Shown here: positions 15,344-21,415 of the stretch, in pieces
Layout of the letters: the number at the start of each line of letters is the position of its first letter
Position numbering within the stretch: position 1 is the stretch's first letter
Assembly (NCBI GenBank): GCA_011526335.1
Contig: WTJB01000262.1
Span: 1-21,415 of the forward strand
DNA: 21,415 nucleotides
From: Candidatus Arcticimaribacter sp.
GTDB lineage: Bacteria; Bacteroidota; Bacteroidia; Flavobacteriales; Flavobacteriaceae
Direction of reading: 5' to 3'
Program-made: the position numbers and the translations under genes
Notes under the pieces: model-generated
What the model saw: only the letters and a program-made list of their open reading frames with translations
Database searches by the model: none
What the model was told of the DNA's origin: nothing

Positions 15344-15373
15344 TTGCCTTTTTTAGTCAGAAAACTATCTTTG
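15344..15373 (+). promoter_or_regulatory. Bacteroidota-type promoter of the TerB/J-domain gene
   Basis: TTG at 15344-15346, a spacer of exactly 19 bases, then TATCTTTG at 15366-15373. This is a full match to the -33/-7 consensus TTG-N19-TANNTTTG used by the main sigma factor of Bacteroidota. Transcription should begin near 15380, about 12 bases before the ATG at 15392. Confidence 0.7.
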
Positions 15374-15391
15374 TTCTTTAAATAAATAGCT

Positions 15392-16123
15392 ATGATTAAG
15401 TGGGTCGCAGCCGGATTAGGATTCTTGTATTTTCGTTTTGGCGGAGCCGTTTTGGGGTACTTTATCGGTAGTATGATAGAACAGCTTACCGGAGCTCAGC
15501 AGAATTCCCCTTTTTCACGACCTCAGGGGTTTTCTCGTTTGTCTCAAGATGAGGTAGAACTTAATCTACTTTCATTAGCCGCTATAGTGATCAAAGCCGA
15601 TGGAAAAGCAGACTCCAAAGAGTTGAGCTTTGTTCGACGTTACTTTATTGCTCAATACGGAAAAAATCGGGCTGAAGGAATCTTTGCCCGCTTCAATTCA
15701 GAAATAAAAGGAAAAAGACAGGACTTAAATGCCCTGTGTCAGTTCTTTGTTCGTGGAGCTCGCGCTGAAGTGAGGGTACAGATTTTGCATTTTTTGTTTG
15801 GCATAGCCCAGTCAGATGGGTCCATTTCGGCAAGCGAATTGACAAAACTTTCTCAAATTGCGGCAGCTTTACAGCTCAATACCCACGCCTATGAAAGCAT
15901 CAAAGCGATGTTTGTAAAATCTACGGATCAGGCCTACACCATATTAGAAATATCGCCTGATGCTACGGACGCTGAGGTAAAAAAGGCCTACCGTACATTA
16001 GCAAAGAAATATCATCCTGATAAAATTGTAACCGACGATCCTGCGCTTAAAAAAGGGGCTGAAGAGAAATTTCAGCAAGTTCAGACCGCTTATGAAACGA
16101 TACAAAAACAACGCAAAATATGA
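15392..16123 (+). CDS. TerB-like domain and C-terminal J-domain protein (DjlA-like co-chaperone)
   Basis: A 243-residue protein. Residues 1-30 (WVAAGLGFLYFRFGGAVLGYFIG) are a glycine-rich hydrophobic segment, like the single membrane anchor of DjlA. Residues about 52-175 form a TerB-like acidic helical domain (AAIVIKADGKADSKEL and GIAQSDGSISASEL are its two repeats). Residues about 181-240 are a J domain, with HPD at 208-210 in KKYHPDKI. By family knowledge it stimulates the ATPase of DnaK at the membrane. It has its own promoter at 15344-15373, and its TGA overlaps the ATG of the next gene in ATGA, implying coupled translation with that membrane protein. Confidence 0.9.
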   Translation: MIKWVAAGLGFLYFRFGGAVLGYFIGSMIEQLTGAQQNSPFSRPQGFSRLSQDEVELNLLSLAAIVIKADGKADSKELSFVRRYFIAQYGKNRAEGIFARFNSEIKGKRQDLNALCQFFVRGARAEVRVQILHFLFGIAQSDGSISASELTKLSQIAAALQLNTHAYESIKAMFVKSTDQAYTILEISPDATDAEVKKAYRTLAKKYHPDKIVTDDPALKKGAEEKFQQVQTAYETIQKQRKI

Positions 16124-16686
16124 TAGACACCTTTCTGTTTTACCTTAATCTTGGCTGTACTCATGTGCTGGATGTTGAAGGTTTAGACCATTTTTATTTT
16201 ATCGTTGCTTTGAGTCTGCCTTTTGCTTTTTCAGATTGGAAGAAACTTTTGTTTTGGGTAACGCTATTTACCTTGGGGCACAGTTTTTCTCTTTTAGGAA
16301 ATTATCATGCAGGTTTTCGTTTTTCAAGCTATTGGATAGAATTGTTGATTCCCATTACCATTGCCCTTAGCTGTGTGCCTTTACTTTTGGGTAGATTACC
16401 CAAAACAGGACTGTTTTCGGCGGTCATCACTTTTGTGTATGGATGTATTCACGGTTTGGGTTTTGGGCGTTATTTTTCTATGATGGTAGAGCCTGAAAAT
16501 GCCACAATGGGTTTATTTTCATTTGCCCTTGGGGTGGAAATTGCTCAACTTTTGATTGTAAGCATTGCGCTTTTTATGAATACGGGTCTCTTATGGGTTT
16601 ACCCCAAAGGGGTGGCCTATTGGCATAGAGGGGTAGGAATTTTTATATTTCTTATGGCCATGTATATGATCCTTGAAAGAATCTAA
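16120..16686 (+). CDS. HupE/UreJ-like membrane protein
   Basis: A 188-residue protein with about six hydrophobic helices. Conserved polar residues within helices resemble the HupE/UreJ_2 group: GLDHFYFIVAL (21-31), FTLGHSFSL (50-58) and YGCIHGLGFGRYF (107-119), giving buried histidines at 24, 54 and 111. Members near hydrogenase or urease genes are thought to move nickel or cobalt, but many Bacteroidota copies have no such neighbours and no proven function. It starts inside the stop codon of the J-domain gene (4-bp overlap). Confidence 0.8.
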   Translation: MIDTFLFYLNLGCTHVLDVEGLDHFYFIVALSLPFAFSDWKKLLFWVTLFTLGHSFSLLGNYHAGFRFSSYWIELLIPITIALSCVPLLLGRLPKTGLFSAVITFVYGCIHGLGFGRYFSMMVEPENATMGLFSFALGVEIAQLLIVSIALFMNTGLLWVYPKGVAYWHRGVGIFIFLMAMYMILERI

Positions 16687-16710
16687 TTATCTTTTGCTCT
16701 TATTAGATTT

Positions 16711-17934
16711 ATGAAAAATATTCAATCCTCTTTTGAACTGCCTTGTGGCCAAGTATTGCAAAACAGAATAGCAAAGTCGGCCATGAGTGAAAACATAGGC
16801 ACCTTAAAAAACGCACCCACCAAAACCCTAATAAATGCATATAAGGTATGGGCAGAAGGCAATCCAGGTCTTTTGATAACAGGAAATGTGATGATAGATT
16901 CACGCGCATTGGGTGAACCCAGAAATGTTGTTGTTGAAGATTACACCCATTTTGATGCGCTAAAACAATGGGCAGAAACCGTTAAAGGTACGGGAGTGCA
17001 TTTGTGGCCCCAATTGAATCATCCAGGAAGACAGGCGTTTGCTTCTATAAACAGAGAAGTTGTTGCCCCCTCTGCGGTTCCTTTAAAAATGGGAGGAGCA
17101 TCCAAGATGTTTAAGGTGGCTACCCCAATGACAGAAGATCAAATTTGGGATTGTATCAAACGTTTTGGGACTTCGGCAAGAATATTAAAAGAAGCCGGCT
17201 TTACAGGTTGTCAAATTCACGGAGCACATGGCTATTTGGTAAGTCAATTTTTGTCGCCAAACAGCAATACACGCACCGACCAATGGGGAGGCAGCCTTAC
17301 CAACCGTGTACGTTTTGTCATTGAGGTCTATCGCGAAATTCGAAAACAAGTGGGAAAAGATTATCCCGTTGGCATAAAAATCAATTCAGCCGATTTTCAG
17401 CGCGGGGGCTTTAGCGAAGAAGAATCGATAGAGGTCGTACAACTGCTGTCTAGAGAAGGGATTGATCTTATTGAAATTTCTGGCGGGACCTATGAAAAGC
17501 CCGCTATGGTCAAAGGAAATCGCTTTAAAAAAAGTACAGTAGAAAGGGAAGCCTATTTTCTGGATTATATCGAAAAAGCAAGAAAAGTAACCGACAAACC
17601 GCTATTGCTTACGGGAGGATTCCGTACCGTTGCGGGAATGGAAACTGCTTTACAAGGGGGCAAGCTGGATATTATTGGTCTGGCCCGACCCTTTTGTTTG
17701 CATCCCCATTTAGCTCAGGACATTTTTGACAGCAAAACAGAACGTTTTCAGGCGCCTATTCCCAAAATAGGAATTCCTTTTTTGGACAAAATGGGTGGAG
17801 TAGAGCTCCCCTGGTACGAATTGCAAATCCACCGATTGGGGAGAGGAAAAAAGCCGCGTCCTAGTTTGGGGGGTATATGGGCATTTTTATTTACCTTGAA
17901 GGGAATGTTTATAAAATCATGGATGAAAAATTAA
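16711..17934 (+). CDS. NADH:flavin oxidoreductase, old yellow enzyme family
   Basis: A 407-residue FMN-dependent TIM-barrel enzyme. The block QIHGAHGYLVSQFLSP (168-183) has the His170/His173 pair used for substrate binding, followed by NTRTDQWGGSLTNRVRF, which is diagnostic for the OYE group. LWPQLNHPGRQA (98-109), GIKINSADF and the C-terminal DIIGLARPFCLHP (FMN phosphate region) also match. The family reduces activated C=C bonds; the natural substrate is not clear. The single barrel lacks the iron-sulfur and pyridine nucleotide domains of larger relatives. It begins 24 bp after the HupE-like gene; a near-match to a -7 element (TATCTTTT at 16688) precedes it. Confidence 0.9.
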   Translation: MKNIQSSFELPCGQVLQNRIAKSAMSENIGTLKNAPTKTLINAYKVWAEGNPGLLITGNVMIDSRALGEPRNVVVEDYTHFDALKQWAETVKGTGVHLWPQLNHPGRQAFASINREVVAPSAVPLKMGGASKMFKVATPMTEDQIWDCIKRFGTSARILKEAGFTGCQIHGAHGYLVSQFLSPNSNTRTDQWGGSLTNRVRFVIEVYREIRKQVGKDYPVGIKINSADFQRGGFSEEESIEVVQLLSREGIDLIEISGGTYEKPAMVKGNRFKKSTVEREAYFLDYIEKARKVTDKPLLLTGGFRTVAGMETALQGGKLDIIGLARPFCLHPHLAQDIFDSKTERFQAPIPKIGIPFLDKMGGVELPWYELQIHRLGRGKKPRPSLGGIWAFLFTLKGMFIKSWMKN

Positions 17935-17959
17935 GGCATAAAAAAAGTTTAAACCTACG

Positions 17960-17998
17960 ATGAGTAAACAAGCTCAATATGATTAAGCTTATTTGAAA
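17960..17998 (+). pseudogene. Original N-terminus of the dCMP deaminase gene, cut by an in-frame TAA
   Basis: ATG at 17960 opens the frame MSKQAQYD, then TAA at 17984-17986, then AYLKMAHTW in the same frame as the deaminase. Related flavobacterial proteins, as I recall them, begin with a stretch like KYDKAYLRMA, so the stop replaces a lysine codon (AAA to TAA, one substitution). The rest of the gene downstream is intact. Confidence 0.7.
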
Positions 17999-18397
17999 AT
18001 GGCCCACACCTGGGGACAATTGTCCTATTGCGAACGTAAAAAAGTGGGGGCATTGATTGTAAAAGATCGCATGATTATTTCAGACGGATACAATGGCACT
18101 CCCTCAGGATTTGAAAATGTATGTGAAGACGAAGATCATTACACCAAATGGTATGTACTCCATGCTGAGGCCAATGCAATTTTAAAAGTTGCTGCCTCTA
18201 CGCAGTCGTGTTCTGGATCTACGCTTTACATTACCCTTTCCCCTTGTAAAGAATGTTCCAAATTAATCCATCAATCGGGAATCAAAAGGGTGGTTTATGC
18301 CAAGGCCTATAAAGACCTTTCTGGGGTAGAATTTTTACTAAAAGCTGGGGTAGCGGTAGAACATTATCCTCTTGAAAACATAGAAAATCCATCGTGA
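17993..18397 (+). CDS. dCMP deaminase family protein (N-terminus lost to a nonsense codon)
   Basis: A zinc-dependent cytidine/deoxycytidylate deaminase; dCMP deaminases make dUMP for thymidylate synthesis. Zinc ligands and catalytic residues are intact: HAEANAI with His57 and Glu59, and PCKEC with Cys85 and Cys88, counting from the TTG at 17993. VGALIVKDRMIISDGYNGTPSGF (18-40) is the usual substrate-site segment. The frame continues upstream to an ATG at 17960 but is broken by TAA at 17984. Translation could restart at TTG 17993 or, more likely, ATG 17999, losing about 13 residues of the first helix. Whether the shortened protein works is unknown; a sequencing error is also possible. The end overlaps the protease gene by 4 bp (GTGA). 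Confidence 0.8.
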   Translation: MKMAHTWGQLSYCERKKVGALIVKDRMIISDGYNGTPSGFENVCEDEDHYTKWYVLHAEANAILKVAASTQSCSGSTLYITLSPCKECSKLIHQSGIKRVVYAKAYKDLSGVEFLLKAGVAVEHYPLENIENPS

Positions 18398-19983
18398 GAT
18401 CATCAACACTTTATTTATGGATCGTGGTACTCCTCTCGGTGGCCTTGGGTTTTTTATTGGGGAGTAATCCTGTCTTTGTCAATCAATACAGCCCTGTACC
18501 GATAAAAGGAGGACAACGCCTCCATCAACTGGTGCGTTATATCGATAGAAATTATGTAGATAAGATCGATACCGACAGTTTGGTTGATTTGGTTATAGAA
18601 GATGTTATTGATCGGTTAGATCCGCATTCTGCCTTTATCCCAGAAGATGAACTTCGCTTTGTCAATGAAAATATGCAAGGAGAATTTGTAGGCATTGGCG
18701 TCAGCTTTTTTATGATGGATGATAGTTTGAAAATCGTTCGCGTAATAGAAAACGGGCCAAGCGAAAAAGTGGGAATACAAGCCGGCGATAGGATTTTATC
18801 GGCAAACCAAGATACCTTGTATGGAAAGAATCTAAGCAGTGGTGCTATTGTAGAAAAATTAAGAGGAAAACCCGATACCGAGGTAGCATTAGATCTTTTT
18901 CGGCCGAAAACCAATCGTCGATTTCCATTAAAATTAAAACGTGCTGCTGTCCCCATTGTCTCGGTTTATCACTATGCCATCAATTCCGATACAGGCTATA
19001 TCAAGATCAATCGGTTTGCCCAAACCACGAGTACAGAATTTGAAACGGCCTTACATGAGCTAAAGCGCCAAGGGGTAACACAATTGATTTTAGACCTTCG
19101 CGACAATCCTGGGGGGTATATGTTTGCTGCCGAAAAAATAGCGGATCACTTTTTAGCTGCAGGACAATCTATTGTTAAAATTAGAAGCAACCAAGGCAAA
19201 GAAGAGGTTACGCTGGCCAAAGAGGGCGGGAGTTTTGAAGACGGGCAGGTATATGTTTTGATCAACGGGCAGTCTGCCTCAGCAAGTGAGGTAGTAGCGG
19301 GCGCCCTACAAGACAATGATCGGGCGTGGCTCTTGGGACAACGAAGTTTTGGAAAGGGATTGGTACAACAACAAATGCCCTTAGGATCTGGGTCTGCCAT
19401 ACGTTTAACAACAGCGCGTTATTATACACCTACAGGAAGATCCATACAACGGCCCTATACCAAAGGCGAGGGTGAGCGTTATTATCAAGAAGCACAAGAT
19501 CGTTTCAATTCAGGCGAATTGGCCGATAAAAGTAAAATTCCTTTAAACGACTCTTTAGCCTTTACCACCCCTGGAGGCCGAACCGTTTATGGGGGTGGAG
19601 GAATTGTGCCGGATATTTATCTGGAAAACACCAACACCCTTGACGACGAATGGAATAATTATATTCTCAGTTCCAATTTGATGAATCATTTTGTGTTCAC
19701 CGTATTGGATAAGGACAGAACGCAATGGGAAAAAATAAGCCGCGAGGAGTTGATAACACAACCCTTGCCCAATCCATCGCAGTGGATGAAAGATTTAAAA
19801 TCCTACTTAAGAGAACAATCTGTCCCGGTTCAGGTACAAGACACCACCCAGATTTACACCGTGATCCGCGCTTACTTAGGGCTACAATTGTTTGACGAAG
19901 CTACGCGTTTTGAAATACTACATCAAAACGATGCCTACGTGCAGCAGGCTCTAGAGGCCTTAAAAAACAGCCCGAAAGATTAG
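18394..19983 (+). CDS. C-terminal processing peptidase, S41 family (CtpA-like)
   Basis: A 529-residue envelope protease. Residues 7-23 are a hydrophobic signal anchor, so the enzyme acts in the periplasm. A PDZ domain (about 95-185, with GEFVGIGVSFFMMDD and GIQAGDRILSANQD) precedes the protease core. The Ser/Lys dyad is Ser296 in NGQSASASEVVAGAL and Lys321 in RSFGKGLVQ, 25 residues apart as in characterised tail-specific proteases. LDLRDNPGGYM and ARYYTPTGRSIQ complete the fold. The start is GTG at 18394, overlapping the stop of the deaminase gene in GTGA; no nearby ATG would keep the signal. Its end overlaps the convergent small gene by 4 bp. Confidence 0.93.
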   Translation: MRSSTLYLWIVVLLSVALGFLLGSNPVFVNQYSPVPIKGGQRLHQLVRYIDRNYVDKIDTDSLVDLVIEDVIDRLDPHSAFIPEDELRFVNENMQGEFVGIGVSFFMMDDSLKIVRVIENGPSEKVGIQAGDRILSANQDTLYGKNLSSGAIVEKLRGKPDTEVALDLFRPKTNRRFPLKLKRAAVPIVSVYHYAINSDTGYIKINRFAQTTSTEFETALHELKRQGVTQLILDLRDNPGGYMFAAEKIADHFLAAGQSIVKIRSNQGKEEVTLAKEGGSFEDGQVYVLINGQSASASEVVAGALQDNDRAWLLGQRSFGKGLVQQQMPLGSGSAIRLTTARYYTPTGRSIQRPYTKGEGERYYQEAQDRFNSGELADKSKIPLNDSLAFTTPGGRTVYGGGGIVPDIYLENTNTLDDEWNNYILSSNLMNHFVFTVLDKDRTQWEKISREELITQPLPNPSQWMKDLKSYLREQSVPVQVQDTTQIYTVIRAYLGLQLFDEATRFEILHQNDAYVQQALEALKNSPKD

Positions 19984-20177
19984 TCTTTTAGTTTGGATTT
20001 GATCTTTAGCGAAAGCGTTAAAATGATCAGTAACAGCAGTGCACTTGCAGAAGCGAAAACGCCTATGATGGCAACTAAACTATCTCCTTCTGTTGGGCTA
20101 TCCCAGTCAATGACAGTAAGATTAAAGATCATCATACCCACAGCAAGGATCATTAAAATACGGAGAAATAACTTCAT
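19980..20177 (-). CDS. Small two-helix membrane protein, function unknown
   Basis: A 65-residue protein with hydrophobic helices at about 4-22 and 33-55, joined by an acidic loop (DWDSPTEGDS) and ending in a basic tail (KIKSKLKD). The pattern looks like a conserved flavobacterial protein of unknown role. It lies 36 bp downstream of the MarC-like gene on the same strand and its end overlaps the protease gene by 4 bp. The opposite strand is also open here, but the membrane pattern and the family resemblance favour this strand. Confidence 0.75.
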   Translation of the reverse strand: MKLFLRILMILAVGMMIFNLTVIDWDSPTEGDSLVAIIGVFASASALLLLIILTLSLKIKSKLKD

Positions 20178-20213
20178 TTTTTTTGTGTAAAGGTACTGTT
20201 TATAATCTGTATT

Positions 20214-20822
20214 CTAGATAATGTAGGGGGCATTGGTGGCAAATAATTTGACGGCAATGGCCAATAAAATAACGCCAAACACTTTGCGAATTATACTAAT
20301 TCCCGTTCTCCCTAAAATACGTTCAATGCGTTTGGAGGATTTCAAGATGATATAAACAATCAAGATATTGATTACAATCGCTATGATGATATTGATCACA
20401 TGATATTCTGCTCTTAGAGACAGCAAAGAGGTCATGGTTCCTGCCCCAGCAATCATTGGGAAGGCCAATGGGACGATAGAGGCTGTCTCAGGCTCATCAT
20501 CTTTATAAAGGCTGATCCCTAAAATCATTTCAATGGCCAAAAAGAAAATGACAAAAGATCCTGCAACGGCAAAAGAATTGATATCGATGCCAATGAGTTT
20601 TAGAATTTCTTCTCCCACAAACAAAAAAGCAATCATGATAATGGCAGAAACAATCGAAGCTTTCTCTGATTGTATGTGCCCAACCTTTTCTCTTAGACTG
20701 ATAATCAAAGGAATATTACCCACAATGTCAATTACAGCGAAGAGAATCATCCCTGCCGTAAAAACCTCTCTAAAGTCAAATGCAAGCATTCTTAATTTTT
20801 GTTCAAAAGTAATCTTTTTCAT
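20214..20822 (-). CDS. MarC-family integral membrane protein
   Basis: A 202-residue protein with six hydrophobic helices. The features AVIDIVGNIPLI (29-40), FVIFFLAIEMILGI and PLAFPMIAGAGTMTSLL are the conserved blocks of the MarC family, whose transport or other function is not established; the old link to multiple antibiotic resistance was withdrawn. It starts at ATG 20820-20822 and is divergent from the DUF3109 gene, with 57 bp between them that show no clear promoter. Confidence 0.9.
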   Translation of the reverse strand: MKKITFEQKLRMLAFDFREVFTAGMILFAVIDIVGNIPLIISLREKVGHIQSEKASIVSAIIMIAFLFVGEEILKLIGIDINSFAVAGSFVIFFLAIEMILGISLYKDDEPETASIVPLAFPMIAGAGTMTSLLSLRAEYHVINIIIAIVINILIVYIILKSSKRIERILGRTGISIIRKVFGVILLAIAVKLFATNAPYII

Positions 20823-20879
20823 TGATTTTTTCGCGCATTAAAATGGCTTTACTGAGGTGATTTTCTTACTTTTAACCTT

Positions 20880-21415
20880 ATGATGCAATTGAATAAAACA
20901 CTGGTATCTGAGGATCTTTTGGAGAAAGATTTTGTGTGCAATATCAGTCAATGTAAAGGAGAATGTTGTGTGGCTGGAGAAGCCGGAGCACCCCTAGAAA
21001 AAGAAGAGCTTGTGTTGCTAGACAAACACCATGATGCGCTTCTTCCGTTTTTAAATGAGAAAGGGAAGGCCGCCCTAAAGGCCCAAGGCAATTATGTAAA
21101 AGGTTGGGATGGCGATTGGGAAACTCCTCTTGTGGACGGAAAAGAATGTGCCTATACCGTTTTTTCGGATAATGGTACGGCGAGTTGTGGAATCGAAAAT
21201 GCCTACAAAGCCGGGAAAATCGATTGGCAAAAACCCATTTCATGTCATTTATACCCTATTCGTGTTCAGGAATATTCGGAGTTTACGGCAGTAAACTATC
21301 ATCACTGGCAAATTTGTGAGACCGCCTGTCAATTGGGAGCAGAATTAAAGGTTCCGGTATATCAATTTGCCAAAACAGCCTTGATCCGAAAATTTGGACA
21401 AGCCTGGTACGATAC
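20880..21415 (+). CDS. DUF3109 family Cys-rich protein (partial, N-terminal 178 residues)
   Basis: The frame opens at ATG ATG (20880 or 20883) and runs off the right edge. The visible protein is rich in conserved cysteines: Cys20, Cys25, Cys29 and Cys30 in FVCNISQCKGECC, then DGKECAY, ASCGIENAY, ISCHLYPIRV and ICETACQLG. This arrangement is that of DUF3109, related to the YkgJ-type putative zinc- or iron-chelating proteins; the real function and metal are unknown. The ending KVPVYQFAKTALIRKFGQAWYD suggests that only a short C-terminal piece is missing. Confidence 0.88.
   Translation, partial: MMQLNKTLVSEDLLEKDFVCNISQCKGECCVAGEAGAPLEKEELVLLDKHHDALLPFLNEKGKAALKAQGNYVKGWDGDWETPLVDGKECAYTVFSDNGTASCGIENAYKAGKIDWQKPISCHLYPIRVQEYSEFTAVNYHHWQICETACQLGAELKVPVYQFAKTALIRKFGQAWYD

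Noticed and set aside
19993..20190. 65-codon frame on the + strand opposite the small membrane protein
   Set aside because: The minus-strand reading has two clean membrane helices and a recognisable conserved layout; this one has neither.
20533..20841. Open frame of 102 codons on the + strand
   Set aside because: Antisense to the MarC-like gene, whose membrane helices and conserved blocks are clear.

Overview
The window looks like an ordinary chromosomal segment of a Bacteroidota bacterium, most likely a member of the Flavobacteriaceae. This rests on the moderately AT-rich composition, the split heme cluster arranged around a PchR-like AraC regulator, one clean Bacteroidota-type promoter (TTG-N19-TANNTTTG at 15344-15373), a flavobacterial style of lipoprotein with Ig-like and DM13-like parts, and conserved neighbours such as the 65-residue two-helix protein and the DUF3109 protein. 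I see no insertion sequence, phage gene, CRISPR array, rRNA or tRNA. No stretch over 300 bases lacks a gene; the longest gap is 7830-8001 (172 bp).

Layout. 1-709 (-): N-terminal part of a lipoprotein, cut by the window edge. 762-7829 (-): a compact heme biosynthesis operon read hemA, hemC, hemD, hemE, hemF, cation/proton antiporter, hemB, with most junctions overlapping or separated by only a few bases. 7830-8001: divergent control region. 8002-14129 (+): AraC regulator, hemH, MATE transporter, hemJ, orphan histidine kinase, enoyl-CoA hydratase. 14116-15288 (-): bacilliredoxin then an acyltransferase, convergent with the previous block and overlapping it by 14 bp. 15392-19983 (+): TerB/J-domain protein, HupE/UreJ-like membrane protein, old yellow enzyme family oxidoreductase, dCMP deaminase with a damaged N-terminus, S41 protease. 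19980-20822 (-): MarC-like protein then a small membrane protein. 20880-end (+): DUF3109 protein, cut by the window edge.

How the genes work together. The two divergent blocks encode the C5 heme pathway from glutamyl-tRNA to protoheme: HemA, HemB, HemC, HemD, HemE, HemF, HemJ and HemH. The only missing step is HemL (glutamate-1-semialdehyde aminomutase), presumably elsewhere in the genome. The route is the protoporphyrin-dependent one, with oxygen-dependent HemF and the membrane enzyme HemJ, which suggests an aerobic lifestyle. The AraC protein between the two arms is the obvious candidate regulator. It carries a Cys-Pro dipeptide of the kind used as a heme regulatory motif, and an 18-bp direct repeat sits on both sides of its promoter region.

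Most of the window is conventional. The points most worth a second look are the regulator and its repeats, the nonsense codon at the start of the dCMP deaminase gene, the hairpin at the hemH/MATE junction, the transporter genes embedded in the heme operons, and a terminator-like hairpin on the + strand inside the acyltransferase gene.
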